NCBI RefSeq assembly: GCF_000146345.1
Contig: NZ_GL397071.1
Span: 808,607 to 841,127, forward strand
Direction: 5' to 3'
Source of the DNA: Peptoniphilus duerdenii ATCC BAA-1640
GTDB taxonomy: Bacteria > Bacillota > Clostridia > Tissierellales > Peptoniphilaceae
Length of the DNA stretch: 32,521 nt
Shown here: piece by piece, positions 7,864 through 16,612 of the stretch
Layout: each line of letters opens with the position of its first letter
Position numbering within the stretch: the first letter of the stretch is position 1
Position numbers and translations under genes: made by a program
The notes under the pieces: model-generated
What the model was told of the DNA's origin: nothing
Database searches by the model: none
The model's input: the letters and a program-made list of their open reading frames with translations, nothing else

Positions 7864-8832
7864 ATGTCAGTTATTGATGAATTAAAATCACAACTTAAAG
7901 GAAAGGGCGCTAAAATTGTCCTACCTGAAGGAGAAGATGAAAGAGTACTAGGAGCAGCTAATAGCCTAGCAAAAGAAGGAATTGTTGAACCAATCGTACT
8001 TGGTAAGAGAGCAGAAGTTGAAAAGACAGCTAAAGAATTAGGAATTGACCTAAGCGCTTTTAATTTTATAGACCCAGAAGAATCTATTACAGATGAAATG
8101 GTAGCTTCTTTAGTTGAAAGAAGAAAAGGTAAATTAAACGAAGAAGAAGCAAGAGAAACTCTAAAGAATCCAAACTATTTCGGAACTATGATGATCTACA
8201 TGGAAAAGGCAGATGGAATGGTAAGTGGAGCAGTGCATACCACAGGAGATACTGTAAGACCAGCTCTTCAAATTATAAAGACCAAGGAAGGATTCAAGAG
8301 AGTATCCGGAGCATTCTTAATGCTTAGAGACAACGAAAAATATCTATTCGCCGACTGCGCAATAAATATAGATATAGACTCAGAAGGACTTGCAGAAGTT
8401 GCAGAACTTTCTGATAAAACTGCAAAACAATTCGGAATCGACGCTAAGATTGCTATGCTATCATTCTCAACAAAAGGTTCAGCTAAGGCAGAACAAGTTG
8501 ACAAGGTTAGAATTGCAACTGAAATGGTAAAAAAAGACTATCCAGAAATCGTAATCGACGGAGAATTACAATTTGACGCAGCATTCGACCCAGTTACTGC
8601 TAAGAAGAAAGCACCTGATTCAAAAGTAGCAGGCCATGCAAATGTATTTATATTCCCATCACTTGAAGCAGGAAATATCGGATACAAAATGGCTCAAAGA
8701 TTCGGTGGATTCAAGGCAGTAGGACCTATTTTACAAGGTTTAAATAAGCCAGTTAACGATCTATCCCGTGGATGCGTTGAAAAAGAAGTAGAAGATTTAG
8801 TAATCATAACAGCAGCTCAAGCATATCTATAA
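7864..8832 (+). CDS. pta: Phosphate acetyltransferase (phosphotransacetylase)
   Basis: A 322-residue single-domain enzyme that interconverts acetyl-CoA + phosphate and acetyl phosphate + CoA in the cytoplasm, the first half of acetate-forming ATP synthesis. Family motifs are visible: PEGEDERVL near the N terminus, the signature MVSGAVHTTGDTVRPALQ around residues 120-137, DCAIN, SFSTKGSA and a C-terminal NDLSRGC. Length matches the short class I Pta of Clostridia and Methanosarcina (about 325-330). AGGAGG 6 bases before ATG supports the start. Acetate kinase, its usual partner, is not in this window. The gene stands alone behind a dyad-bearing promoter (7812-7840). The related phosphate butyryltransferase family is possible, but the length and motif pattern favour Pta. 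Confidence 0.9.
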   Translation: MSVIDELKSQLKGKGAKIVLPEGEDERVLGAANSLAKEGIVEPIVLGKRAEVEKTAKELGIDLSAFNFIDPEESITDEMVASLVERRKGKLNEEEARETLKNPNYFGTMMIYMEKADGMVSGAVHTTGDTVRPALQIIKTKEGFKRVSGAFLMLRDNEKYLFADCAINIDIDSEGLAEVAELSDKTAKQFGIDAKIAMLSFSTKGSAKAEQVDKVRIATEMVKKDYPEIVIDGELQFDAAFDPVTAKKKAPDSKVAGHANVFIFPSLEAGNIGYKMAQRFGGFKAVGPILQGLNKPVNDLSRGCVEKEVEDLVIITAAQAYL

Positions 8833-8840
8833 AAAATTAT

Positions 8841-8869
8841 TTGAGTTTTTTATATATTTAATGTATAAT
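8841..8869 (+). promoter_or_regulatory. Promoter of rpsU-yqeY
   Basis: TTGAGT (8841-8846), 17 bases, then a perfect TATAAT (8864-8869). The leader carries a small hairpin, GCC-GAAA-GGC, inside a longer GAAAAG/CTTTTC pairing (about 8876-8900), just before the ribosome binding site. Confidence 0.7.
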
Positions 8870-8918
8870 AAACGATGAAAAGCCGAAAGGCAACCTTTTC
8901 TACGAGAGGAGGGAAACT

Positions 8919-9101
8919 ATGTCAGAAATAAGAGTTGGAGAAAATGAATCTCTAGATAACGCCCTTAAAAGATTTAAGAGACAATGTGCTACTAATGGAG
9001 TGCTAAAAGAAGTTAGAAAGAGAGAACATTACGAAAAACCAAGCGTAAGAAGAAAGAAAAAATCTGAAGAAGCGCGTAGAAAGAAATTTAAAAGATACTA
9101 A
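8919..9101 (+). CDS. rpsU: 30S ribosomal protein S21
   Basis: A 60-residue, very basic protein with the S21 pattern: '[20 protein letters not shown]' at the N terminus and a Lys/Arg-rich tail ([17 protein letters not shown]). It sits on the small ribosomal subunit near the anti-Shine-Dalgarno region of 16S rRNA and assists initiation. Length is normal (57-70). The start follows GAGGAGGG. It has a strong promoter and is followed after 12 bases by yqeY, the arrangement common in Firmicutes. Confidence 0.96.
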   Translation: MSEIRVGENESLDNALKRFKRQCATNGVLKEVRKREHYEKPSVRRKKKSEEARRKKFKRY

Positions 9102-9113
9102 AGAAGGTGCAGT

Positions 9114-9557
9114 ATGTCAATAAAAGAAAAGCTTATGCAGGACTTAAAAGCTGCAATGAAATCTCATGACAAGATAAAAAAGGACACCATCACCATGGTG
9201 CGCGCTGCCATCAAACAGATTGAAGTCGACAAGAGAGTTGATCTTTCCGACGAAGAAGTTATAGACATAATTTCCAAACAATATAAAGAAAGAGTATCTT
9301 CAATTGACGAGTTTAAACGTGGCGGTAGAGATGATTTAGTCGCTCAAACAGAAGAAGAAATAAAAATAATTCTCGAGTACCTACCAAAGCAATTAACAGA
9401 TGAAGAATTAGAAGATATAATTAAAGAAGCCATCGAAAAACTATCCATCACATCTAAGAAACAAATTGGCGAACTTATGAAAGAAGTTATGCCTAAGATA
9501 AAAGGAAAAGCCGATGGGAAAAAAGTAAATTCCATTGCTTCTAAGTATTTAAATTAA
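9114..9557 (+). CDS. yqeY: GatB/YqeY domain protein
   Basis: A 147-residue all-helical YqeY protein, the family equivalent to the C-terminal tRNA-binding domain of GatB (aspartyl/glutamyl-tRNA amidotransferase). Recognisable features are 'LKAAMKSHDKIKKDTITMVRAAIKQIEVDKR', the 'IISKQYKERVSSIDEFKRGGRDDL' helix, 'ILEYLPKQLTDEE' and the closing 'KADGKKVNSIASKYL'. The exact cellular role of free YqeY is not settled. It is cotranscribed with rpsU, starts after GAAGGTG, and ends at a strong terminator. Confidence 0.92.
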   Translation: MSIKEKLMQDLKAAMKSHDKIKKDTITMVRAAIKQIEVDKRVDLSDEEVIDIISKQYKERVSSIDEFKRGGRDDLVAQTEEEIKIILEYLPKQLTDEELEDIIKEAIEKLSITSKKQIGELMKEVMPKIKGKADGKKVNSIASKYLN

Positions 9558-9584
9558 GCCTAGGATTTCCTAAGGCTTTTTTTT
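9556..9584 (+). terminator. Terminator after yqeY
   Basis: AAGCCTAGGA and TCCTAAGGCTT pair with one bulged base and are followed by an 8-T run. The hairpin begins on the yqeY stop codon. Confidence 0.85.
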
Positions 9585-9597
9585 CTAAGGAGATCTT

Positions 9598-10839
9598 ATG
9601 AAAAAGCTAAAATATTTAATCATTATTATTCTCATGATGTTTATCTCTGTCCATGCAAAAGAAGCTGTGGTTATAGATATAAGTGGAGAAATAAACGAAG
9701 CTACACTTATGAATACGAAGCGCGCGTTGAAATCTGGATCCGAAAATAAAAAAAATGTAGTATTTAAAATATCTTCAAAAGGTGGTTCCACCAAGGCAGC
9801 ATTTGATATTGCAAATTTAATTTTAAATTCCAATTCCAATACTATTGCCTATTGTGAAGAACCTACTGAGGCAGAATCTACCATCATTGCTCTAAGCTGT
9901 GACAAGATTTATCTAAATCAGAGCGCGGCAATAGGAAATATAAATAAGAATTTAAAAGATAATTCCAAGAATTTAAACGAATTTCTATCTAGAGTTGAAA
10001 AAAAGAAGGGAATCAGCAAAGATTCATTGGATATGCTTAAAAAACCAGTAGGTAAGAATACTTCCAAGAATGTACCTGAGATTTTAATAAGTTCAAACCA
10101 TGCTCTAGACTATGGAGTATCCGATGGAACTGTAAAAGATTTAAAAAATGTATTGGAACTTGAAAATATTTCATCTACTGAAGATTATAGGGAGCCACAG
10201 GAGATTAGACTGCTTAACCTCATTTCAAATAGGTATGTAAGCACAGCTATCTTGACCATAGCTCTAGTTGCTATGATCATAGAAGTATTTAGCCCTGGGT
10301 TTGGATTCTTTGGGACCCTTTCAATACTATTATTTATAGTATTTTTTGTGGGAAATATAATTATCACAGAGTCGAGTGTATATGTCGCACTTTTATTTAT
10401 GGTGGGAATTGCACTTATACTTATTGAAGCAGTGATACCAGGATTTGGAATCTGCGGCATAATGGGAATCATTCTTTCTGTAGCGGGAGTAATCCTTGCC
10501 ATGGGAAGTTTTGAAAGAGGACTCGTGCCTACCGCATCAGCTATGATTGTAGGGATATTTGCAACGAATATAATGATAAAGAGAGGAATGAAGTCAGAGT
10601 TTTTACAAAAGATTTCTTTAAACGATTCTCTAACATCTACCAAGGGATACCTATCAGTGGATAGACCAGATGTCAGCGTAGGAGATGTGGGATACACTCT
10701 CACACCTTTAAAACCTACAGGATTTATCTTTATCGAAGGGGCAAAACTCGAAGCAATCTCTGAAGATGGAATGATAGAACATGGAGAGAAAATCGTCGTG
10801 TCAAAAGTTGACGGATCAAAAGTAATAGTTAGGAGATAA
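9598..10839 (+). CDS. NfeD-family membrane protein with ClpP-like domain
   Basis: A 413-residue protein. Residues 1-20 are a signal or anchor. Residues 22-185 have the ClpP-like fold of long NfeD proteins (VVIDISGEI, then [24 protein letters not shown]). Three to four membrane segments follow at about 215-325, then a C-terminal OB-fold at 345-413 ([15 protein letters not shown]...[10 protein letters not shown]). Long NfeDs partner with flotillin/stomatin proteins, and floA follows directly, its ribosome binding site lying in the last codons of this gene. Aligned by eye to archaeal 1510-N, the nucleophile of the 'AASAG' motif falls on Ala92 in 'EAEST', with a Ser only at 94, so protease activity is doubtful. 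AAGGAG before ATG supports the start. There is no visible promoter; it may rely on read-through of the yqeY terminator or a weak promoter. Confidence 0.85.
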   Translation: MKKLKYLIIIILMMFISVHAKEAVVIDISGEINEATLMNTKRALKSGSENKKNVVFKISSKGGSTKAAFDIANLILNSNSNTIAYCEEPTEAESTIIALSCDKIYLNQSAAIGNINKNLKDNSKNLNEFLSRVEKKKGISKDSLDMLKKPVGKNTSKNVPEILISSNHALDYGVSDGTVKDLKNVLELENISSTEDYREPQEIRLLNLISNRYVSTAILTIALVAMIIEVFSPGFGFFGTLSILLFIVFFVGNIIITESSVYVALLFMVGIALILIEAVIPGFGICGIMGIILSVAGVILAMGSFERGLVPTASAMIVGIFATNIMIKRGMKSEFLQKISLNDSLTSTKGYLSVDRPDVSVGDVGYTLTPLKPTGFIFIEGAKLEAISEDGMIEHGEKIVVSKVDGSKVIVRR

Positions 10840-10843
10840 AAAA

Positions 10844-11845
10844 ATGGATGGAAGTATATTATCTAATATTTTAAGCGGAGGAATAGTAGTAGCAGTAATA
10901 ATATTTCTAATATTATTCTTTTCATTTGTGCCGGTTGGACTATGGATTACAGCATATTTTTCAGGAGTAAAGATTAGAATCTCAACACTTATTGGAATGA
11001 AACTAAGAAGAGTAAGTCCTAGAAAAATCGTAATACCAATGATAAAAGCAACCAAAGCAGGACTTGATTTAAAAATAGAAAATCTAGAAGCCCATTACTT
11101 AGCAGGAGGAAATGTAAACACTCTAGTAGATGCTTTAATAGCATCAGAAAGAGCAAATATTCCACTACAATTTGAAAGAGGAGCAGCAATAGACCTAGCA
11201 GGTAGAAATGTACTTGAAGCGGTACAAGTATCTGTAAATCCAAAGGTAATTGAAACTCCAAACATATCTGCAGTTGCCCAAGACGGTATCGAAGTGGTAG
11301 TAAAAGCAAAGGTAACCGTAAGAGCAAACATAGAAAGACTTGTAGGAGGAGCTGGAGAAGAAACTATAATTGCAAGGGTAGGAGAAGGAATTGTAACCAC
11401 AGTAGGTTCATCTATGTCTTACAAAAACGTTCTTGAAAATCCAGATTCAATTTCAAGAGTAGTACTAGAAAAAGGTCTAGATTCAGGAACAGCATTTGAA
11501 ATATTATCAATTGACATCGCTGATGTGGACGTAGCTAGAAATATAGGTGCGAGACTTCAAACAGATCAAGCAGAAGCAGATAAGAGAATCGCAGAAGCAA
11601 AAGCATCCGAAAGACGCGCAATGGCACTTGCCCGTGAACAAGAAATGAAAGCAGAAGTTGAAGCCATGAGAGCGAAGGTTGTAGAAGCGGAATCTCAAGT
11701 ACCACTAGCAATTGCAGAAGCTTTCAAAGAAGGAAATCTAGGTGTAATGGATTACTATAAAATGCAAAATATAGAATCCGATACAGATATGAGAAAGGCA
11801 ATTGCAAAACCAAAAGAAAATAAAAATCTCAAAAAAGAAAATTAA
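10844..11845 (+). CDS. floA: Flotillin-like protein FloA
   Basis: A 333-residue member of the FloA (formerly UPF0365/YqfA) family that scaffolds lipid microdomains in the cytoplasmic membrane. Residues 6-35 form the hydrophobic hairpin anchor. An SPFH/PHB-like domain follows, with the family-typical '[18 protein letters not shown]', '[17 protein letters not shown]' and '[23 protein letters not shown]' stretches. The C-terminal part (about 245-300) is an Ala/Glu-rich coiled coil ending in '[18 protein letters not shown]'. Length and motifs match B. subtilis FloA closely. It starts 4 bases after nfeD and uses an AGGAG inside the nfeD 3' end, so the two form an operon as in many Firmicutes. Confidence 0.94.
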   Translation: MDGSILSNILSGGIVVAVIIFLILFFSFVPVGLWITAYFSGVKIRISTLIGMKLRRVSPRKIVIPMIKATKAGLDLKIENLEAHYLAGGNVNTLVDALIASERANIPLQFERGAAIDLAGRNVLEAVQVSVNPKVIETPNISAVAQDGIEVVVKAKVTVRANIERLVGGAGEETIIARVGEGIVTTVGSSMSYKNVLENPDSISRVVLEKGLDSGTAFEILSIDIADVDVARNIGARLQTDQAEADKRIAEAKASERRAMALAREQEMKAEVEAMRAKVVEAESQVPLAIAEAFKEGNLGVMDYYKMQNIESDTDMRKAIAKPKENKNLKKEN

Positions 11846-11853
11846 AAAAATAG

Positions 11854-11909
11854 ACAGGCGTTTAAAAAGATAACACGATTATCAATTAGACGCCTGTTAT
11901 ATTTTTTGA
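11854..11909 (+). terminator. Terminator after floA (two nested stems)
   Basis: ACAGGCG (11854-11860) pairs with CGCCTGT (11891-11897). Inside lies GATAA/TTATC with a 5-base loop. A T-run follows at 11902-11907. The long inner loop is unusual for a simple terminator. Confidence 0.6.
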
Positions 11910-11910
11910 G

Positions 11911-11922
11911 TTTGGGTATAAT
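11911..11922 (+). promoter_or_regulatory. Probable -10 of the rubrerythrin promoter
   Basis: A perfect TATAAT (11917-11922) lies 34 bases before the rubrerythrin ATG. At 17-base spacing the -35 is poor (CTGTTA) and overlaps the floA terminator, so another factor may be needed. Confidence 0.4.
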
Positions 11923-11956
11923 AAAAGAGAAAGGTATAAATTTTTAGGAGGTTATT

Positions 11957-12550
11957 ATGAAATCATTAAAAGGAACAAAAACAGCTAAAAATCTTATGAT
12001 GTCATTTGCTGGTGAATCACAAGCAACCATGAGATATAAATATTACGCAAAGGTAGCAGACAAAGAAAAATATATTCAAATCAGAGATATTTTTGAAGAA
12101 ACTGCAAGAAACGAAGAACAACACGCAAAGAGATTCTACAGATTCTTACAAAAGGATTTCTTTGACGAAGAAATCGAAGTTGTACAAAGCTTCCCAGTTC
12201 ATCTAGATGAAAAGAAAGGAACACTTTCTAACTTAAAGGCAGCTGCAGCAGGAGAAGAATTTGAACATACAGAAATGTATCCAGAATTTGCAAAGATTGC
12301 AAAAGAAGAAGGATTCGACGAAATTGCCGTTGCATTCACAGAAATCGGTGAAGTAGAAGAAGCTCATGACAAGAGATACAGAGCTCTTATCAAAAACATC
12401 GAAGAAGACAAAGTATTTAAAAAAGACGAAGTAGTTCTATGGCACTGCCTAAACTGCGGATATATTCATGAAGGCAAAGAAGCTCCAGAAGTATGTCCAG
12501 CATGTCTACATCCACAAGGATTCTTCGAAGTATACTCAGAAATTAAATAA
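11957..12550 (+). CDS. rbr: Rubrerythrin
   Basis: A 197-residue non-haem iron protein that reduces hydrogen peroxide to water in the cytoplasm of anaerobes. Residues 1-145 form the diiron four-helix bundle: Glu20 in 'FAGESQA', 'EETARNEEQHAKR' with Glu53 and His56, 'AAGEEFEHTEMYPEFA' around 98-112, and 'IGEVEEAHDKRY' near 130-141. The C-terminal rubredoxin domain has C164-LN-C167-G and C180-PA-C183, the four Cys ligands of the Fe(SCys)4 centre. The order is the usual one (diiron then rubredoxin) and the length is typical. AGGAGG lies 7 bases before ATG. It is monocistronic with its own terminator and implies an oxygen-sensitive host. Confidence 0.96.
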   Translation: MKSLKGTKTAKNLMMSFAGESQATMRYKYYAKVADKEKYIQIRDIFEETARNEEQHAKRFYRFLQKDFFDEEIEVVQSFPVHLDEKKGTLSNLKAAAAGEEFEHTEMYPEFAKIAKEEGFDEIAVAFTEIGEVEEAHDKRYRALIKNIEEDKVFKKDEVVLWHCLNCGYIHEGKEAPEVCPACLHPQGFFEVYSEIK

Positions 12551-12588
12551 TTTAATTTAATTAAGAACAAAAATTATTTAAAAATTAT

Positions 12589-12620
12589 AAAGACTTCCAT
12601 AGGGGAGTCTTTATTTTTTT
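12589..12620 (+). terminator. Terminator after rubrerythrin
   Basis: AAAGACT (12589-12595) pairs with AGTCTTT (12606-12612), followed by TTATTTTTTTT. Confidence 0.8.
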
Positions 12621-12667
12621 TACTTAATTTAATTTTAAAATGGTATAAAAAATAGCATTCTTAGGCG

Positions 12668-12680
12668 AAAGTAGTACTTT
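12668..12680. promoter_or_regulatory. AAAGTA-G-TACTTT dyad upstream of the trk promoter
   Basis: Two perfect 6-base arms flank a single G, ending 3 bases before the presumed -35 of trkA. It is a possible operator, but short AT-rich dyads are common in this genome. Confidence 0.3.
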
Positions 12681-12683
12681 TCC

Positions 12684-12712
12684 TTTTATTAAGAATACAG
12701 TAGTGTTATAAT
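12684..12712 (+). promoter_or_regulatory. Extended -10 promoter of trkA-trkH
   Basis: TGT followed by a perfect TATAAT (12704-12712) with a weak -35 (TTTTAT at 17-base spacing). Transcription should begin near 12719, giving a leader of about 97 bases. Confidence 0.6.
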
Positions 12713-12723
12713 GATTGTGACTA

Positions 12724-12762
12724 AAATAAAATTACTAGGCAGGCGATTAGCCTGTTTTATTT
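12724..12762 (+). promoter_or_regulatory. Leader hairpin of the trk operon (terminator-like, possible attenuator)
   Basis: CAGGC-GATTA-GCCTG (12740-12754) is followed directly by TTTTATTT. Those T residues can also pair with AAATAAAA at 12724-12731, lengthening the stem. It lies between promoter and trkA, so it could end transcription early or simply protect the mRNA. It does not match the c-di-AMP (ydaO) riboswitch, which is much larger. Confidence 0.4.
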
Positions 12763-12815
12763 AATGATATAAATTTTTATTTTGAAATAATTACGCAAAA
12801 CTTTTAGGAGGAAAT

Positions 12816-14216
12816 ATGAAAGCTTTAGTTGTAGGTGCTGGAAAACTCGGTTATAGACTTGCAGCTGCACTTATAGATGAAAATTATGAAGTAACCGTAG
12901 TTGATAATGATGAAGCTGTAATTAAAAATATTCAAAATTCTCTAGACGTACTTAGCATCTGTGCAAATGCGCTTGATTTTGGTGTGCTCGAAGAACTGGA
13001 TATTTCTAAATTTGACTATGTACTTGCCACTACTACAAATGATGAGGCAAATGTAATACTTTGTACAATTTCCAAAAAACTCGGTGCAAAATATGCCATT
13101 GCAAGGGTAAGAGATCCAGAATATATAAAGCATCTTGGATTTATTTCTAAAGAACTTGAAATAGATAAAATTATCAATCCAGATTTTGCCACTGCAAGGT
13201 CCATAGTTAAGTATCTCATGAAGAGATACCAACTTTATTCCAGCGAATTTGCAGGTGGGAAAGTATCCCTAGTTGAATTTAATATCGGTACTGATCCAAA
13301 CTTCATCGGCAAAAGAATTATGGATATTGAAAATATAAATGATCTTTTGATTTCTGCAATTTCAAGAAGTGGAGAAGCAATCATTCCGAACGGTCGTACT
13401 GTGCTCGAAGAAAATGACGTAATAATCTTGGCTGGAAAATCTGAAAATATAGAGATCTTTGACAAAGAACACACAGGAGTTAAGAAGACGAGATCCCTTA
13501 GAAGTACCATGATTCTCGGCGGTGGAAAGACTGGTCTATACCTTGCCATGCTTCTTTTAAATGAAAATATAGATGTGACCATAGTTGAACTAAATAGGGA
13601 AAGATGTCTTGAGTTAAAGGAAATGATTCCTGATGCAGAAGTTATAAACGGAGACGGAACAGACATTGCAATCCTAGAAGAAGAAATGGTTCACACCTAC
13701 GATTCATTTGTTGCTGCAACCGGTATTGATGAGGCAAACTTACTTATGAGTCTTGTGGCGAAACAGACTGGAATTTATAAATCCGTTGCTAAGATTTCAA
13801 GAACCAACTACGACAAGGTCTTGGATAAACTCGATATAGATGCAGTGTTTAATACTTCCTATATCACTGCAGCGGAAATTTTGAGAGAAATAAGGGGCAA
13901 GAGTTCCCTTTCACTTCATCTACTACTAAATGGACAGGTGGAATGTATTGAACTTATCATAAAAGAAAGACAATTGGTCTGTGGCAAAGCTCTTGAAGAA
14001 TTGAACCTTCCTGAGGGTGTGCTTATCATCGCAGTTATAAGAAATAACGAGATGATAGTTCCAAATGGTAAGACTGTATTGGAATCAGGAGATAGAATAG
14101 TTTTATTTGCTATGCACCAAGTTGCACCTAAGATGCAAAAGATTTTTTCTTCCGAAGGAAAGATAAAGGATGCAATCAATTCTTTGATGAATAGAGGATT
14201 AGCAGATGAATTATAA
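12816..14216 (+). CDS. trkA: Trk potassium uptake regulatory NAD-binding subunit TrkA
   Basis: A 466-residue cytoplasmic gating protein for the TrkH channel. It has two tandem RCK units, each with a Rossmann nucleotide-binding domain and a TrkA-C domain: GAGKLG at 7-12 starts the first and GGGKTG at 235-240 the second. The C domains end in 'IIPNGRTVLEENDVIILAG' and 'IVPNGKTVLESGDRIVLFA', the repeated TrkA-C signature. The length (about 460) matches two-unit TrkA rather than one-unit KtrA. AGGAGG lies 6 bases before ATG. Its last codons overlap trkH by 11 bases, so the two are translationally coupled. The leader hairpin upstream may regulate expression. Confidence 0.94.
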   Translation: MKALVVGAGKLGYRLAAALIDENYEVTVVDNDEAVIKNIQNSLDVLSICANALDFGVLEELDISKFDYVLATTTNDEANVILCTISKKLGAKYAIARVRDPEYIKHLGFISKELEIDKIINPDFATARSIVKYLMKRYQLYSSEFAGGKVSLVEFNIGTDPNFIGKRIMDIENINDLLISAISRSGEAIIPNGRTVLEENDVIILAGKSENIEIFDKEHTGVKKTRSLRSTMILGGGKTGLYLAMLLLNENIDVTIVELNRERCLELKEMIPDAEVINGDGTDIAILEEEMVHTYDSFVAATGIDEANLLMSLVAKQTGIYKSVAKISRTNYDKVLDKLDIDAVFNTSYITAAEILREIRGKSSLSLHLLLNGQVECIELIIKERQLVCGKALEELNLPEGVLIIAVIRNNEMIVPNGKTVLESGDRIVLFAMHQVAPKMQKIFSSEGKIKDAINSLMNRGLADEL

Positions 14217-15660
14217 ACTTATTTCAAAGATACTTGGCTATATTTTAATAATAGAGACGGCATTTATGGCGCCATCTCTTCTACTTAGTTTGGTGGATAG
14301 AGATGGAAGTTATAATGGTTTTATAATCCCAATGGCAATTTCTTTGGTCTTGGGATTAATTTTAATTAATCTAAATACAAAGAAGAAGTCTCTTTCACCT
14401 AGAGATGGAATTTTAATCGTAACCGCTTCGTGGATACTCGTTTCCCTTGTAGGAGCAATTCCACTTTTTATATCTGCACATATGACCTACATCGATTCAT
14501 TTTTTGAAATTGTATCAGGATTTACTACCACAGGTGCGACGGTTATCTCTGGAATAGAATCATATCCAAGATCTGTAATCTTTTGGAGATCTATAACCCA
14601 CTGGATTGGCGGTATGGGAATACTTGTATTTACAGTTGGACTACTTCCAAAACTTGGAGTCGGTGGATTTCAAATTTTTAAGGCGGAATCTCCGGGACCA
14701 GTTGCAGGAAAGATCGAGTCCACCATTTCTCAATCATCAAAGAGACTATATATAATATATATTATTTTATCTGCAGCACTTTTTATTTGCTTAAAGATTG
14801 CAGGTATGCCAGTGTTCGATTCATTGGTCCACACCTTTGGTGTGCTTGGCACAGGAGGATTCTCATCTTATAACGATTCCTTTATGTCCTATCCAGGAAA
14901 TGCCGTGCACTTCATACTTGCGTTATTTATGTTTTTAAGTGCGACAAACTTTACAATTTACGCACTTATAACGAGAAAAAAATATAAAGAAATTTTGCAA
15001 AATGACGAACTAAAGCTTTGGATTATAATTACCTTAGGTGCCATTACACTTATAACCATAGATTTATTTTCAAAAGGTTATCCGTCACTACTTTTAGCTT
15101 TTAGAGACTCAGCCTTTCAAGTAACATCCATATCCTCTACATCTGGATTTGCAAATGCAGACTATGATATTTGGCCAAGTTTTTCTAAATTTATCTTGCT
15201 TATACTTATGATATTTGGAGGATGCGCAGGTTCAACAGGCGGAGGAATCAAGGTGACGAGGATCTCTATTCTATTAAAATTAATAAAGAGAGAAATGAAA
15301 AAGGCGACCCATCCAAAGGCGGTCATCCCAGTTATAACAGACGGGAAAGTTCTATCTGATGAAGTTGTGCTTGGAATAAATGCATATCTTGGTACTTATT
15401 TTGTAATAGCGTTAATATCTACTGGAATCGTAACACTTTCTGGAGTAGATTTAATAACTGGATTTTCTTCCGTTGCAACTACACTTTCAAATGTTGGACC
15501 AGGATTTGGAAAAATAGGTCCGACGAAAAATTTTGCCTTTTATAGCGACTTTTTCAAAATATATTTCAGTGGACTTATGTTACTAGGAAGACTTGAGTTC
15601 TTTACGATTTTGGCACTATTTACAAGAAGTAGACATAGAAAGGACATCATTAAATTATAA
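14206..15660 (+). CDS. trkH: Trk/Ktr-type potassium channel subunit TrkH
   Basis: A 484-residue membrane protein forming the K+ pathway. The four pore loops and their filter sequences can be read: TTGAT at about 108-112, GTGGF at 215-219, SSTSGF at 310-315 and SNVGP at 428-432, each with the conserved glycine. 'FGGCAGSTGGGIKVTRI' is the conserved region around the M3 gate. Length and the extra N-terminal membrane segments fit TrkH more than KtrB. It starts within trkA (ATG preceded by AGAGGA) and so shares its mRNA. No clear terminator follows within the next 35 bases. Confidence 0.94.
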   Translation: MNYKLISKILGYILIIETAFMAPSLLLSLVDRDGSYNGFIIPMAISLVLGLILINLNTKKKSLSPRDGILIVTASWILVSLVGAIPLFISAHMTYIDSFFEIVSGFTTTGATVISGIESYPRSVIFWRSITHWIGGMGILVFTVGLLPKLGVGGFQIFKAESPGPVAGKIESTISQSSKRLYIIYIILSAALFICLKIAGMPVFDSLVHTFGVLGTGGFSSYNDSFMSYPGNAVHFILALFMFLSATNFTIYALITRKKYKEILQNDELKLWIIITLGAITLITIDLFSKGYPSLLLAFRDSAFQVTSISSTSGFANADYDIWPSFSKFILLILMIFGGCAGSTGGGIKVTRISILLKLIKREMKKATHPKAVIPVITDGKVLSDEVVLGINAYLGTYFVIALISTGIVTLSGVDLITGFSSVATTLSNVGPGFGKIGPTKNFAFYSDFFKIYFSGLMLLGRLEFFTILALFTRSRHRKDIIKL

Positions 15661-15693
15661 ATAAAAAAACGCGTTCAGAAAAATCTTGATTCA

Positions 15694-15721
15694 TTGAAAA
15701 AAAACATTAAAGTGGTAAAAT
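15694..15721 (+). promoter_or_regulatory. Promoter of the small lipoprotein gene
   Basis: TTGAAA (15694-15699), 16 bases, TAAAAT (15716-15721), 42 bases upstream of the gene start. Confidence 0.5.
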
Positions 15722-15762
15722 ATAAATAGGTAGTTGTTGAATATAAGAAAGAATGGTGGATT

Positions 15763-16515
15763 ATGAAGTGTAAAAAGATAGGTTTAAAATCATTTTTATT
15801 AGTTTTAATCTTAGCCATCATCGCTACTGGATGTTCCAAGACAAATGATGCTAAAAAAGAGACGAAAGATTTTGACAAAGAAAAAGCGTTTAGTGAAATT
15901 GTAGAAGAAAAAGATTTAAAGAGTTATATCTTAAACTCAGAGATAACTTCGAAATCAGAAAAAGATGGCGATGAATACACATCTAATGGAACTTTGGAAA
16001 TAATAAAAGATCCAATGACCTACCACTCAACAGGCACTAGCGTAGATGGAGATAAGAAGCTAGAGTTTGAAGAGTATGTCACAGATGGATTTAGGTATCG
16101 AAAAAATGAAGACGGTCAATGGACAAAAGAAAACTTCGATGGAGAAGGAAAAGCTACCTTTGTTTCAAAAAATAATATAAATGAAGATTCAATTTTAAAA
16201 CCACTTAAACAGTACTATGTAATGAGTGAAACGGATACGGATATAGTGGCAGAGTTAAAATCCACTCCTCAAAATATAGACGAGATTAAAAATATTATTT
16301 TTGAAGACAAAGACGCTCCATTCTACAAGGAACTAGAATCCATAGAAGCTAAATTTATATTCGATAGAGAGACCAACTATCCAAAGTCATTTGAATGGGA
16401 ATTAAAATTCACAGATGAAAATGGAAAGACCAAAACCATAAGAGAAAGCGGAAGCTACGAAAAGGTAAATGAACTAAAAGAGATAGAATTACCAGAAGAA
16501 ATTAAAAATTTATAA
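15763..16515 (+). CDS. Secreted lipoprotein, LolA/LppX-like fold suspected
   Basis: A 250-residue protein with a lipoprotein signal: basic start, hydrophobic core, and 'AIIATGC' with the lipidated Cys at 24. The -3 residue is Ala rather than the usual Leu, so the lipobox is slightly atypical. The mature part is rich in Lys/Glu/Asp and beta-like. Patterns such as 'TSNGTLEIIKDPMTYHSTG' followed by 'EEYVTDGFRYRKNEDGQW', then a late 'LEIEAKFIFDRETNYPKSFEWEL'-type stretch, resemble Firmicute lipoproteins of the DUF6612/LolA-like kind (recognition by eye, moderate). No enzyme motif is seen. The ribosome binding site is weak (GGTGG). It is monocistronic with its own promoter and terminator and is probably anchored on the outer face of the membrane. 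Confidence 0.7.
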   Translation: MKCKKIGLKSFLLVLILAIIATGCSKTNDAKKETKDFDKEKAFSEIVEEKDLKSYILNSEITSKSEKDGDEYTSNGTLEIIKDPMTYHSTGTSVDGDKKLEFEEYVTDGFRYRKNEDGQWTKENFDGEGKATFVSKNNINEDSILKPLKQYYVMSETDTDIVAELKSTPQNIDEIKNIIFEDKDAPFYKELESIEAKFIFDRETNYPKSFEWELKFTDENGKTKTIRESGSYEKVNELKEIELPEEIKNL

Positions 16516-16518
16516 TAT

Positions 16519-16545
16519 AGCCGGAGTATAATGCTCCGGTTTTTG
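16519..16545 (+). terminator. Terminator after the lipoprotein gene
   Basis: CCGGAG (16521-16526) pairs with CTCCGG (16534-16539), then five Ts. An almost identical CCGGAG hairpin ends fchA. Confidence 0.85.
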
Positions 16546-16612
16546 TTTGCAAAAATTTAAATAATAAAAAATTTATTTTAAATAATTAGTGCACTTTTAA
16601 AGTTTTCATTTC

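Noticed and set aside
10185-10703. 172-codon minus-strand frame
   Set aside because: Lies wholly opposite nfeD, whose membrane and OB-fold domains are convincing; no ribosome binding site; a shadow frame.
11019-11400. Two overlapping minus-strand frames opposite floA
   Set aside because: Leu- or Ser/Thr-rich translations typical of the complement of Ala/Glu-rich coding DNA; floA is a clear family member.
12713-12815. c-di-AMP (ydaO/yuaA) riboswitch before trkA
   Set aside because: The leader is only about 97 bases with one simple hairpin; the known riboswitch is larger with a conserved pseudosymmetric core.
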